Source of the DNA: Treponema denticola ATCC 35405
GTDB lineage: Bacteria; Spirochaetota; Spirochaetia; Treponematales; Treponemataceae
Direction: 5' to 3'
DNA: 64,000 bases
Assembly (NCBI RefSeq): GCF_000008185.1
Contig: NC_002967.9
Location: 2,728,001-2,792,000 of the forward strand
Under the pieces are notes generated by a model that saw nothing but the letters and a program-made list of their open reading frames with translations, ran no database searches and was not told the DNA's origin. Every line of letters starts with the position of its first letter. Position 1 is the first letter of the stretch. This document shows, piece by piece, positions 8,464-17,921 of this stretch. The translations under genes and the position numbers were made by a program.

Positions 8464-11169
8464 TTATTTCAAATCCGCGATAGAAATATCTATAATCTTA
8501 TAGCTCCTTTTTTCGTCATTTACTTCAAATTCAACCTCTTCTCCTTTTTTATGGTTAAACAATCCGTTTCCTAAGGGAGACATATAAGAAATTATTCCGT
8601 TTGCGGGATCCGATTCCCACGGTCCTAAAATTGTATACTCTTCTTCTTGATTTGTCAAATTGTTTAGAATTTTTACCTTACTGCCGAAGTAAACCTTCTT
8701 TGCAGTAGCAGTTGTAGGATCAAAAATCTGAGCTCTATCAAGTTCATCCTGTAATCGGGTTAAGGCATTTCCTAAGCGGGTTTGTTCTTCTTTTGCAGCC
8801 TTATATTCGGCATTTTCCCGCAAGTCTCCGAGCGAAAGAGCAAAACCGATATCCTTTGCATTTTGCGGAATTTTAACATCCCTGATTTCGATAAGCTCTT
8901 TGTTTTTAAGATCGAGCATCTTTGCCGTAACGATCAAGCCGTGAACCGTAACAGTCTTTTCTTCAATATCAAAGAATTTAAAGTCCTTATGCTTTTCAAC
9001 AATTTTAGCTCTAATATTCATCTTAATTACCGGATCAAGATCTTTTATATCATCGATAAGGGTATAAAGCCTGGTTATTGTATCTACATCGCTTTCCATT
9101 ATAAAGTTTTGTAAAAGCTCATCCTTTCCGAATAGGATTGTATGTACTTGATGATTGATCTTTCGGTTTTCGGTTGTATTTCTTCTCGATGCAATTTCCC
9201 GGTATGTAATATCAAGAATATGAATAAGCACTATGAGCTGCTGCTCTACGCTGATACCGAGTTCCTTAAACCATTCTTCTTCCTGAATATTTTTAAAGAA
9301 CCAAATAACGGCACTTCTGTATATGCGGTAGTTTTCAAAGCAATCCTTTACCAAATTCTTTACATCATCGGTAGAGCCGGCTTCTATCAGAGCATCCAAG
9401 ATTTCGGAAGATAAAACCGTGGGGAATAGTCTGATATATTCTTTTTCCCAATTGGGAATAAGATTTTTTATGTACTTTAAGAATTTCTGTCGAAGGGTCT
9501 GCCCCTTTATCGAAACCTTATCCTTTATTTGAGAATATACCTCCATCGGATCTTCAATACGGCTGTAAAGCTCTGCAAAATTATATTGCTTTACGGCCGA
9601 GATCTGTTGCTTGTCTGCAATAAATTCTTTAACAAGAATATAGGCACAAATAACCAGCTCATTTACCTGACTGAAGGCTTTTAGGAAGCCTTCAAAATAA
9701 TCAAGCATTTCGCGGAAGGTATCGGATTCGTCATCGCAAGCCTCCGAGGCATCATAGGCATTAAGAAGTTCAATTCTGGCAAAAAAGTTCTTTTGAGCCT
9801 TAAATTCGTTTGAAAGCTTTTCTTCGGCGGCAATGGGACGCTCTCTTACGCTGTAAAAGTCTATATTATCAGGATTGATACCGAACATTGGATTTTCTTT
9901 TAAGACCTTTCTAGCCTTCGTATTCCAGCTGGTCCATTCACCTGCCGTTAAAAGTGACGGAACAAGTTCCTGCTTAATCCTTTTCATGTCGCAGTTATTG
10001 TCAAAACTCTTTATTATAGTCTTCAATGCCCATTCGGGATCACTCTTTATTTTTTTTGTAAGAATTTCCTTGCTGACCGTAGATTTTAATACCCAGATAT
10101 GTTCCCTATCCAAGGTTTGGAGGGCGGTAATACCCATTTTGAGACTCATACTGTGACCTCGTTTTTTTGCAAAGTCTATAACCAGGTCATCATCTTTAAT
10201 TGAAGCAATGCGTCCTACACCCCATGTGCGGTGGAAGACAAAGGAACCCGTATCAAAGGAAATATGTTTTTCAAAGTCGGCAATAGCATCAAATACGGGG
10301 CGCCAAGGCTGACTCAAGTCCGAAACCTTAATACATTCTGCAAGCTGGCTGTGATCTTTGTACTTATTTTTAAAGCATTCGATAATTTCTTCCCTTGCCC
10401 AGTTATCTTTTTCATCATAAGAAAGAATAAGCTTTAAAATATCGATACAAATATTCCAGTTTTCATTTCCCCTGTAATATTGGTAAACATCCTGCATCAA
10501 TATGGAATTGCGGCTGTTATCCATGACACCTGTAATCTTAGCCTGTATACGGAAGAAAAAGTCAATCTCATCAGGGATTAAGGTGACAAGTTTTGACCAT
10601 ATTTCTTTTACACCGTTTATTTGCTTGCGGTTTATAAAGCGGTACAAGGCTTTTTTATAATATTCTATAGATTTTTCCGTGTTTCCGTCTTTTTCATATT
10701 TTTCGGCTAAAAGTTTGGCAACCTCGGCTTCATCATAATCAACCTTAACCAGGCGTTCCCAAATATCATAAAGGTCTTCACTCCCTGCAGCCTTATAGCA
10801 TTCAGCCAATGTACGGAGGGCAAATTTGGATTCTCCGTATTCGAGAACCTTTTTACAAAGATATTCAACTATTTGTGTTCTGTGGTTGTCGGTAAATATT
10901 CCGATTAGGCTTACAACATTTGAATCATCCAAAAGCTGATTTGAAAGAGAAATTATACTTGAAATATAAAGAGCTATTATACTGTTTTTTGTATGTGTTA
11001 AATGTTCATCACATATTTGTTTGATTTCATCCACAACATTTTCTTTTTTTGCTGTAGATACTAATTTATATAGATCTTCAAAATTCTTTGTTGTGTAGTT
11101 GCCTATAGCTGCTCTGGTCCATTTTTCTTCATTGAGCATCTCTATCAGTTGTTTCTGTATATCAGCCAT
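8464..11169 (-). CDS. greA: GreA-family transcript cleavage factor with long N-terminal extension
   Basis: GreA stimulates RNA polymerase to cleave backtracked transcripts. The GreA part is the last 150 or so residues of 901: the coiled-coil tip GDLRENAEYKAAKEEQ (from about residue 781), with the Asp and Glu that place Mg2+ in the polymerase active site, and then the FKBP-like domain with the SPLG loop. The first 700 or more residues are helical, TPR-like and absent from ordinary 158-residue GreA. The same architecture is known in Borrelia and T. pallidum. It lies 18 bp behind the TPR gene in the same direction. What the extension binds is unknown. Confidence 0.88.
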   Translation of the reverse strand: MADIQKQLIEMLNEEKWTRAAIGNYTTKNFEDLYKLVSTAKKENVVDEIKQICDEHLTHTKNSIIALYISSIISLSNQLLDDSNVVSLIGIFTDNHRTQIVEYLCKKVLEYGESKFALRTLAECYKAAGSEDLYDIWERLVKVDYDEAEVAKLLAEKYEKDGNTEKSIEYYKKALYRFINRKQINGVKEIWSKLVTLIPDEIDFFFRIQAKITGVMDNSRNSILMQDVYQYYRGNENWNICIDILKLILSYDEKDNWAREEIIECFKNKYKDHSQLAECIKVSDLSQPWRPVFDAIADFEKHISFDTGSFVFHRTWGVGRIASIKDDDLVIDFAKKRGHSMSLKMGITALQTLDREHIWVLKSTVSKEILTKKIKSDPEWALKTIIKSFDNNCDMKRIKQELVPSLLTAGEWTSWNTKARKVLKENPMFGINPDNIDFYSVRERPIAAEEKLSNEFKAQKNFFARIELLNAYDASEACDDESDTFREMLDYFEGFLKAFSQVNELVICAYILVKEFIADKQQISAVKQYNFAELYSRIEDPMEVYSQIKDKVSIKGQTLRQKFLKYIKNLIPNWEKEYIRLFPTVLSSEILDALIEAGSTDDVKNLVKDCFENYRIYRSAVIWFFKNIQEEEWFKELGISVEQQLIVLIHILDITYREIASRRNTTENRKINHQVHTILFGKDELLQNFIMESDVDTITRLYTLIDDIKDLDPVIKMNIRAKIVEKHKDFKFFDIEEKTVTVHGLIVTAKMLDLKNKELIEIRDVKIPQNAKDIGFALSLGDLRENAEYKAAKEEQTRLGNALTRLQDELDRAQIFDPTTATAKKVYFGSKVKILNNLTNQEEEYTILGPWESDPANGIISYMSPLGNGLFNHKKGEEVEFEVNDEKRSYKIIDISIADLK

Positions 11170-11187
11170 AAATCCTCCGAAAATATG

Positions 11188-12126
11188 CTATCTCATATAG
11201 CAATTATATATATTTTGATCTAATACTTTTATCCGCAAAAGCAGGTCATCTATTTTTGACTTGCTTTCATTTACACTCACATAATGGTCGATCAGCCAAA
11301 AATAATGGTTTATTAAACGCGGAACAAGCTTATGTTTTTGTTCTTGAGAGGCATTTTGAACCTCTCCTTCCATCAAAAAGATATTTTGCTTTAATTGCCC
11401 TACTTCAAAGGCCCTGAGCTCACGCTTTACATTAAAAACGCCGTCGATAACACCGTAAATAGGCAACCAATCAGCAATATCTTCAACCCTGTAGCCAAGA
11501 TTATAAACTCTATTAATAAGCCTGCAAATAATTTCAGACTCAAGAAATTGAAGCTCAATCCCTTCAGGGTCTATAAAAAAGGCTTCCCGAAAAAAAGCTT
11601 TTGCAAATTTTATTTCCCCATATAGGGCATAACAATCGGCCAAATCCGCTAAAACCGATCCCGAATTCTTGTCTATCTCGGCGGCATACCTTAAAAAATC
11701 AAGAGCTCTTTCATAGTTTCCGAGAACCTTATAACAAAGACCTATTTTACGGTAAGGCTCTGCATCAGGCAGCTCTGATTCTTCATTAAATAGATCTGCG
11801 TAAAATTCCAAAGCAATCGTAAAAACGGCACATTTTAAGGAGTATATGATAGATTCTTTTTCTTCCCCCTGACGGTGAATATAAGCTAAAAAAGGCTTCC
11901 ACTGAGAGATCATCATCTCTGCCCTTTCTAATGGAGTCGAAGCTTTTTTTGCTTTTTCAAGCTTATCCTCCCAAAACCGCACGCCCTTTAGAGTATAGTC
12001 GATTTCTGCATTTTCCAAGTCATCCCTCAATAACCTTTCAAGCTCGGCATAGGAACCTCTTAGATCTCCCTGCTTGAGGATGTTTAATGCATTATTCAAT
12101 TTACTCTGTACGGGTCTTTCACTCAT
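11188..12126 (-). CDS. TPR-repeat protein
   Basis: This 312-residue cytoplasmic protein has no signal peptide. Tetratricopeptide-like helix pairs are visible around residues 125-200 (YRKIGLCYKVLGNYERALDFLRYA, then AEIDKNSGSVLADLADCYALYG in type). TPR domains bind other proteins. The gene is the first of a unit with the GreA fusion and may work with its helical extension; that link is inference from the 18-bp gap. GAGGATATT precedes the ATG. Confidence 0.75.
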   Translation of the reverse strand: MSERPVQSKLNNALNILKQGDLRGSYAELERLLRDDLENAEIDYTLKGVRFWEDKLEKAKKASTPLERAEMMISQWKPFLAYIHRQGEEKESIIYSLKCAVFTIALEFYADLFNEESELPDAEPYRKIGLCYKVLGNYERALDFLRYAAEIDKNSGSVLADLADCYALYGEIKFAKAFFREAFFIDPEGIELQFLESEIICRLINRVYNLGYRVEDIADWLPIYGVIDGVFNVKRELRAFEVGQLKQNIFLMEGEVQNASQEQKHKLVPRLINHYFWLIDHYVSVNESKSKIDDLLLRIKVLDQNIYNCYMR

Positions 12127-12143
12127 AATATCCTCAATTTATT

Positions 12144-12172
12144 ATTGTACATAAAAAAGCGATTTTAGTCAA
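12144..12172 (-). promoter_or_regulatory. Promoter of the TPR-greA-VWA unit
   Basis: TTGACT and TACAAT on the complement strand are spaced by 17 bp. The leader is about 10 nt and carries a GAGG ribosome site. Confidence 0.65.
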
Positions 12173-12269
12173 TTGAGCGTGAGAACTCATTTGTCTACTA
12201 TGAAAAATTTTGAAGCCCTTTTAAAGCTTATGGACAAATCGTTTTAAACCTGTTAGAACGTGCAAAGGG

Positions 12270-12383
12270 GAAAAAAATATCGGGCTTTTACCCAAACTTG
12301 GCATCGGTATTGCGGCAGGTATTTTGCTCGGACTCTTTGTTCCGGCCTTAATACTCCCTCTCTTGACGCTGATACATAGATAA
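12270..12383 (+). pseudogene. Remnant of a Na+:dicarboxylate/amino-acid symporter
   Basis: An in-frame stretch reads LPKLGIGIAAGILLGLFVPA and then leucine-rich residues up to TAA at 12381-12383. This resembles the first helix region of SstT/DAACS symporters. No start codon or continuation is visible, so it looks like a decayed fragment. Its last bases supply the -35 of the next gene. Confidence 0.45.
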
Positions 12384-12391
12384 TTTATACT
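12363..12391 (+). promoter_or_regulatory. Promoter, apparently giving a leaderless mRNA
   Basis: TTGACG and TATACT are spaced by 17 bp. Only 8 nt separate the -10 from the ATG at 12400, and no ribosome-binding sequence is seen. Confidence 0.6.
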
Positions 12392-12399
12392 CAATATAT

Positions 12400-13173
12400 A
12401 TGGAAAGACTGATATTTATATTTAATATTACGCAGATTGTCTTATTCGGCGTAGGCTTAATTTGTTTTGTAGTATTGTTTTTTGTTCCGGCCGGATACGG
12501 TAAGATGATAAATAAAAAATGGGGATTTTCTTTTAACAATAAAATTGCGTGGTTTTTAATGGAAGTTCCTACACTTATCACTATGATTGTCCTAATGTGT
12601 GTATGGGCTAAACCTGAAAATTTTGTGAGAATTATAATAGGCCTTTTTTTTGTGCTGCATTATGCTCAAAGAGTTTTTATATTTCCTTTTTTACTTAAGG
12701 GAAAAAGTAAGATGCCCATCCTCATCGTTTTGATGGGAATCACATTTAATACGATAAATGCCTTTTTAATAGGTGCATGGCTTTTTTACCTTTCCCCCAA
12801 GACCATGTACCCCATCTCGTGGCTTTATGACCCCCGATTTATAATCGGAGCTCTTGTTTTTTTGCTCGGAATGGCCATAAACATAGACTCGGACAAGTAT
12901 ATACGTTCCTTACGAAAGCCGGGAGACACGGCACACTATTTTCCGCATAAACGGATGTACAAATATGTATCCAGCGCCAATTATTTCGGTGAAATATTGG
13001 AATGGTTCGGCTTTGCCCTCCTATCATGGAGCTTTGTAGGCCTTTTGTTTGCATTTTGGACCTGTGCCAACCTTGTTCCGAGGGCCTATACTATAAATAA
13101 AAGATACAGGGAAGAATTTCCTGAAGAATTTGCAGCCTTAAAACCTAAGAGGGTATTTCCTTTTATATTTTAA
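12400..13173 (+). CDS. Steroid 5-alpha-reductase-like membrane protein
   Basis: The 257-residue protein has about six hydrophobic segments. Its C-terminal half carries the 3-oxo-5-alpha-steroid 4-dehydrogenase family signature: NIDSDKYIRSLRKPG, then YKYVSSANYFGEILEW, then RAYTINKRYREEFP and a terminal PFIF. In eukaryotes these NADPH enzymes reduce a conjugated double bond in steroids or polyprenols. Bacteria lack sterols, so the substrate here may be a polyprenol or exogenous host lipid; that is inference. It precedes the propeller gene by 18 bp and may share its transcript. The start was chosen because the promoter sits directly against it. Confidence 0.82.
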   Translation: MERLIFIFNITQIVLFGVGLICFVVLFFVPAGYGKMINKKWGFSFNNKIAWFLMEVPTLITMIVLMCVWAKPENFVRIIIGLFFVLHYAQRVFIFPFLLKGKSKMPILIVLMGITFNTINAFLIGAWLFYLSPKTMYPISWLYDPRFIIGALVFLLGMAINIDSDKYIRSLRKPGDTAHYFPHKRMYKYVSSANYFGEILEWFGFALLSWSFVGLLFAFWTCANLVPRAYTINKRYREEFPEEFAALKPKRVFPFIF

Positions 13174-13191
13174 CGGAATGCGGGCGAAATT

Positions 13192-14835
13192 ATGAAAAAA
13201 AAAGGCTTAGGTTTTCTTTTAATTATTTTTTCCTTTTTTTCTTTTAAAGCAACGGCGCAAACCCTTGACGCTCATTGGACATTGGTTTTTGCCGGCAAGA
13301 ACATAACGGTTCCCGTTTTTTGGAACGGAAATATTTATACGGCAGGAGACGACAAGGCCTTAAACTGCATTACCTCTCAAGGGACCTTTTTATGGCGAAG
13401 AAATACGGGTGAATTCCCAAGCGAGTTTTTATCGGTTTCTCAAGCCGGAATAGTTTTTATGGTTACCGCAAAGGGAAATATCGAAGCCTTTTCTTCTCAA
13501 GGAATGCCCCTTTGGACTTATCCGTTAAAGAAAAAACCGATTTTTCCCGTACACACCGCACGGGACGGCCGCATTTTTATAATCCAAGATAATAACATAA
13601 TTTGCCTCACCTCGGGAGGAAAACTAAAGTGGGAATTACCCCTTGTTTCCGCCCCCGTATTTCAACCTGCAGAAACGGGCTCCAAAGATATAGTTTTGAT
13701 TTTAAAATCGGGAGATTTCTTGCGTGTTTCCATCTTCGGTTCGATTGTAGAACAGTACAGACTTAAAAAGACCGTTTCGGCTATAGGAGAGGCTCCTGAA
13801 GGATATATACTTGCATGTACGGACGGCTCAATTTCATACTATAAAACAGGAGGAGGTTCGGAAGCTCTTTGGCAAACTACCGAACCCGAAATCTGTAAAA
13901 ATGTTTTTTATAAGGGCGGAAAAGTCCTTTATATGTTTGAAAGCGGTAAAGTTGTTTTTAAGGATCTAAAAACTAATGAACTTATGTGGGAAGAAAAAAC
14001 TTCGGGTAATTTTTCGAGCGGAGTGCATTGCTATGCAATCGGCAACGAATTCAACATTACCGCAAAAGGATTCGGCTGTCTTATTACAGACGCAGGGCGC
14101 ATCAAATGGGAAAAAAAGATACCTGAAACCAATTTCTTCCCTATAATAACCGAAAACGGACTTTTGGTCGGAATAACAAACGAGATTTTAAATGCTTACA
14201 GGGTGGAAACAAAGCTTTTGCGAAAAGGGACAAAACGAAATGCTCCTGAAAATTTTTATTCCATAATACAAAAAGATGACAAGGGCAAGGAGGACTTTCC
14301 GTTTTTTGTTGAATATGCTACTACGGCAGAACTTTTAGATGTTATACAAAAAGAAATAGAAAACGGAACCGTAGGCGAAAAGGAACCTCGCTACGCCTTC
14401 CAATTAAAAACTATCTTGGAAAATAAGCGCAAGGCCTCGTATTTTTCGCAAGACTTTAATTCCTTTGATAGATCAAGGGCTGCAGAGCTTTTGGGAAGAC
14501 TCGGTTCCTATGAATATAGGGATATTTTATTGGAAGGGATCTACAAAATAGACGACCCTGACGTACTTGCCGGAATTTTAAGAGGTTTGGAACATCTTGC
14601 CTACGATCCCGATGACCGAACAATCGAAGGCATCCGCTTTGTAATGGGAAAGGCAAAATACGGAGATATTAACCTTATGGCCGCAGTCTGCGATTGTTTG
14701 ACCGCCTTGATGCGATTCGGCTCAAATGAAACGGCTTCTGCTGCAATTTCAAATCTTTTTTACATTATTAAGGGCCCTTATTCCAATATTATTCAAAATT
14801 ATGCAAGACAAAAAATCAAAAATATAGTAAAATAG
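13192..14835 (+). CDS. Exported PQQ-like beta-propeller protein with HEAT-like C-terminus
   Basis: The 547-residue protein begins with a signal peptide (cut near ATAQ, residue 23). Residues 40-350 contain repeated blades of the type G-K-x-x-W-x-x-P (FLWRRNTG, PLWTYPLK, LKWELPL, IKWEKKIP), as in PQQ/quinoprotein-like and BamB-like propellers. No quinone-binding residues can be asserted. The last 150 residues are helical with HEAT-like pairs (AAELLGRLGSYEYRDILLEG in type). A periplasmic scaffolding role is likely but unproven. It lies 20 bp upstream of the P83/100 gene. Confidence 0.72.
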   Translation: MKKKGLGFLLIIFSFFSFKATAQTLDAHWTLVFAGKNITVPVFWNGNIYTAGDDKALNCITSQGTFLWRRNTGEFPSEFLSVSQAGIVFMVTAKGNIEAFSSQGMPLWTYPLKKKPIFPVHTARDGRIFIIQDNNIICLTSGGKLKWELPLVSAPVFQPAETGSKDIVLILKSGDFLRVSIFGSIVEQYRLKKTVSAIGEAPEGYILACTDGSISYYKTGGGSEALWQTTEPEICKNVFYKGGKVLYMFESGKVVFKDLKTNELMWEEKTSGNFSSGVHCYAIGNEFNITAKGFGCLITDAGRIKWEKKIPETNFFPIITENGLLVGITNEILNAYRVETKLLRKGTKRNAPENFYSIIQKDDKGKEDFPFFVEYATTAELLDVIQKEIENGTVGEKEPRYAFQLKTILENKRKASYFSQDFNSFDRSRAAELLGRLGSYEYRDILLEGIYKIDDPDVLAGILRGLEHLAYDPDDRTIEGIRFVMGKAKYGDINLMAAVCDCLTALMRFGSNETASAAISNLFYIIKGPYSNIIQNYARQKIKNIVK

Positions 14836-14855
14836 GAAGAACGGAGGATTTACTT

Positions 14856-16523
14856 ATGAGAAGGCTATTAGTTTTTTCGTTTTTTTTGATTATGGTAGTT
14901 TTTTCAGGATTTGCAATTGAAGTTGATAAGCCTGAAATTGATTCTGTAAAAAATAAGACTATAGAATTTATTAACTACACGGGACCTCATGATGTGGTAG
15001 ATAGTGCCGACACAATTCGGGGAATAGGATCGAATCTTGCAGGAGCCGTAAAAGCAGGCCGTGCAGGCGATATGAATAGATATTCAGTCATTCACTGTGT
15101 CGACCCTGCAGTAAAAGAAGGCCTTGATGCGGATATTTTCATTATCGGAAAAAATGCCGGTGTTGATCATATTAATAACGTAAGGCTTATAATTGCAGGA
15201 TATTTGAAGGCAGCTTACGGATATTCCGATAAGGATGCGGCAACTCTTGCACACTTTGTTACAATCTATAATGCCGTTTATCGCAAAAACATGGACTTTT
15301 TTAACCAAAAGTACAAGCAGGTTGTTACAAAGAATTTGACAAAAGAAAAAGCCGGTTTAGCTTTGCGTTACGATGAATGGCCGGGACAAACCCAAATAGT
15401 TATTCCGCTGACAGACCAAAAATATGCAGGCACTATAAGCTCTGTAGACACTACTTCAATCTCGGATAAAAAGGTTGTCGAAAAAATGCGTGAAGATAAG
15501 GGTAAAGACCTTGAAAAACGCAAGGAAATGGTTGACCTAAAAGAAAGAGAAAGCGAGGAAGCCGCTAAACGTGCAGAGGTTGCAAAAAAAGAAGCCGATG
15601 TAAAACAAAAAGAAGCGGATAAGCAAAAGAAGGAAGCCGATACAAAGCAAAAAGCCGCTGAAAAGCAAAAGAAAGAAACAGAGCAAAAGCAAAAAGAGGC
15701 TAAAAAAGCTGAAGAGAAGGCAGCAACAACAGGTAAACCTGAAGATAAAAAAGTAGCTGAAGAAAAGAAAAAAGAAGCTGAAAAGTCTCAAAAAGAAACC
15801 GAAAAGAAGACCGAAGAAGCTAAAAAGGCTAAGGACGCCGCCGATGAGAAGCAAAAAAAAGCGGATGAGGCCAAAAAAGAAGTAAAAGAAGAAGAAAAGA
15901 TGGCTGAAAAAAAGACTGAAGAAGCTCAAACGGACAGAAAAGACATCGCTTCCGATACACAGAAAATCATAGAAGAAAAGAAAGCAGAGAAAAAGGCTGA
16001 GGGAGATGCAGCAATAGCCTCATCAATTCCCGGCTATGGTTTGAAGGTTGTAGACGATTCAAAAATGCTGTCGGAACTTGTTCTTTTAGACCTTAAAACG
16101 GAAGAAGAGCTTAGAACTTCCGGAATCAATACAATCAGAGGAAGAAACCTGCACATCGTAGGGAAAAACCTTATGGCCATCGCAGGCACCAAGTCCGGTA
16201 ATGCGGTTATAGCTTTGGTTCTTATCGACGCAAAATCCCTTGAAATTGTTAAACAAAGTCAAGAAAATATTGCAGGTGAAAGTGTTTTGATCAAAAACGG
16301 AAACGATTATTATGCAGTAATCGATAATAACGGAAAATACTTCATCGGGCGCTATAACGATAAACTTGAACTTCAAGCTAAATCTGCCGTGGAAGTTTTG
16401 CCCTATACACCTATAACGATAGGCGATAAGGGATTATTGGTTCAGGACAGCAAGAACAATATTCGACTATTAAAGCTAACCGATTTAACCAATATAGTTG
16501 TCACTGAAACAGAGTCAAAATAA
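14856..16523 (+). CDS. P83/100 antigen family protein
   Basis: This 555-residue exported protein (signal peptide ending GFA, residue 21) matches the P83/100 antigens of Borrelia and T. pallidum in layout: a globular N-terminal domain (EFINYTGP, RGIGSNLAG, DIFIIGKNAGVDHINNVR), a long Lys/Glu/Ala-rich coiled coil from about residue 210 to 385, and a beta-rich C-terminal domain with VLIDAKSLEIVKQS-type strands. It is probably periplasmic; its function is unknown even in better-studied spirochaetes. ACGGAGG precedes the ATG. It follows the propeller gene by 20 bp. Confidence 0.88.
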   Translation: MRRLLVFSFFLIMVVFSGFAIEVDKPEIDSVKNKTIEFINYTGPHDVVDSADTIRGIGSNLAGAVKAGRAGDMNRYSVIHCVDPAVKEGLDADIFIIGKNAGVDHINNVRLIIAGYLKAAYGYSDKDAATLAHFVTIYNAVYRKNMDFFNQKYKQVVTKNLTKEKAGLALRYDEWPGQTQIVIPLTDQKYAGTISSVDTTSISDKKVVEKMREDKGKDLEKRKEMVDLKERESEEAAKRAEVAKKEADVKQKEADKQKKEADTKQKAAEKQKKETEQKQKEAKKAEEKAATTGKPEDKKVAEEKKKEAEKSQKETEKKTEEAKKAKDAADEKQKKADEAKKEVKEEEKMAEKKTEEAQTDRKDIASDTQKIIEEKKAEKKAEGDAAIASSIPGYGLKVVDDSKMLSELVLLDLKTEEELRTSGINTIRGRNLHIVGKNLMAIAGTKSGNAVIALVLIDAKSLEIVKQSQENIAGESVLIKNGNDYYAVIDNNGKYFIGRYNDKLELQAKSAVEVLPYTPITIGDKGLLVQDSKNNIRLLKLTDLTNIVVTETESK

Positions 16524-16535
16524 GGAGTTTATTTT

Positions 16536-17828
16536 ATGGTAAACGAAAAGAAAAAGTATGAGATTTTGGGTATGCCGCTCACACTATTCGGCATTATTTC
16601 GGCAGTTGTAATTGCTGCCATATGGTGGAATAAGCTGCCCGGCGGAATGATAGGAGCCCTTCTCTTGATGATGGTACTTGGTGAAGTACTAAACATTATC
16701 GGAGATAACACTCCTATAGTAAAAACATTCTTTGGAGGAGGGCCGATCGTAATTATCTTTGCATCCAGTGCCCTTGCTTATTATAATATTTTACCCGAAG
16801 GAATTTTAAAAAATACTTCAACCTTTATGAAAAGCGGAGGCTTTTTAGACTTTTACATCGCAGCCCTTATCACAGGTTCTATCCTAGGAATGGATAGAAA
16901 GCTTTTAATAAAGGCTGCCATACGCTACTTCCCGTGTATTATAGGTTCGGTTGCAGCAGCATTGGTTTTGGTTGCACTAGGAGCTCCTATTTTTGGAATG
17001 AAGGCAACGGAAGCTATCGCTTATATCGGTATTCCAATCATGGGCGGAGGAATGGGTGCCGGAGCTGTACCGATCTCCCAAGTATTTTCATCCGCATTGA
17101 AAATTCCCACAGAGCAAATCTTATCTAAGCTTGTACCGGCAGTTGCCCTCGGTAATGCTCTTGCAATAGTGGCCGGAGGTGTACTTAATAAACTCGGCAA
17201 GATTAAACCTTCTTGGACAGGAAACGGACAACTTCTCGCAAGCGGAACCTTTGAAGTTCCTAATGATGAGGAACTTCAAAGACATTTTTCCTTGCTGGAG
17301 TTTGGAATTGCTATCGTTATTGCAACAGCCTTCTTTACATGGGGAAATATAGTCTCTAACCTATTTAAACTTATCGGTGTAAATATTCACACCTATGCTT
17401 GGATGATTATAAGCGTTGCTGTTGTAAAGGCAGCAAATATCTTACCCAAAAACTTTGAAAATGCTTGCGCTCTTTGGTATAAATTTGTTGCAAAAAACTT
17501 TACCGCAGCCCTCTTGGTAGGTATAGGCATTGCATATACAAATCTCGGCGATATTATCGGAGCATTCAGCATTTCTTATGTTGTACTTGTACTCTTGGTT
17601 GTAATCGGTGCAGGACTCATAGGAAAACTTGTTGGCTTTTATCCGATTGAAGCTGCTATCACTGCAGGTCTTTGTATGGCAAATATGGGAGGAACGGGAG
17701 ACGTTGCCGTTCTTACGGCTTCAAAGCGCATGGAACTCATGCCCTTTGCTCAAATCTCATCCCGCTTGGGAGGAGCATTTATAATCCTGCTTGCCTCGTT
17801 CTTAGTTCCGCTGTTCTTTGGCGGCTAA
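16536..17828 (+). CDS. 2-hydroxycarboxylate:Na+ symporter (2HCT family)
   Basis: The 430-residue integral membrane protein has about eleven hydrophobic segments and both reentrant-loop GG motifs of the CitS/CimH/MaeN family: GGGMGAGAVPIS (residues about 168-180) and MGGTGDVAVLTASKRM near residue 385. Members move citrate or malate with Na+ or H+, often in exchange for fermentation end products. Which acid it carries cannot be told from sequence. AAGGAG precedes the ATG 12 bp after the P83/100 stop, and a strong terminator closes the unit. Confidence 0.9.
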   Translation: MVNEKKKYEILGMPLTLFGIISAVVIAAIWWNKLPGGMIGALLLMMVLGEVLNIIGDNTPIVKTFFGGGPIVIIFASSALAYYNILPEGILKNTSTFMKSGGFLDFYIAALITGSILGMDRKLLIKAAIRYFPCIIGSVAAALVLVALGAPIFGMKATEAIAYIGIPIMGGGMGAGAVPISQVFSSALKIPTEQILSKLVPAVALGNALAIVAGGVLNKLGKIKPSWTGNGQLLASGTFEVPNDEELQRHFSLLEFGIAIVIATAFFTWGNIVSNLFKLIGVNIHTYAWMIISVAVVKAANILPKNFENACALWYKFVAKNFTAALLVGIGIAYTNLGDIIGAFSISYVVLVLLVVIGAGLIGKLVGFYPIEAAITAGLCMANMGGTGDVAVLTASKRMELMPFAQISSRLGGAFIILLASFLVPLFFGG

Positions 17829-17858
17829 ATGAAGCAATCTTATGATAAAATAATTTTG

Positions 17859-17903
17859 CAAAGCCCCTTCAAATCCTTTAAGGATTGGAGGGGCTTTGTT
17901 TAT
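17859..17903. terminator. Bidirectional terminator
   Basis: CAAAGCCCCTTCAAATCC pairs with GGATTGGAGGGGCTTTG. It lies between the transporter stop (+) and the barrel-protein stop (-). Confidence 0.9.
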
Positions 17904-17921
17904 GCCAGATTTTTTGTTTAA

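Noticed and set aside
15537-15929. Phe-rich leftward ORF
   Set aside because: It is the complement of the Lys/Glu-rich coiled coil of P83/100.
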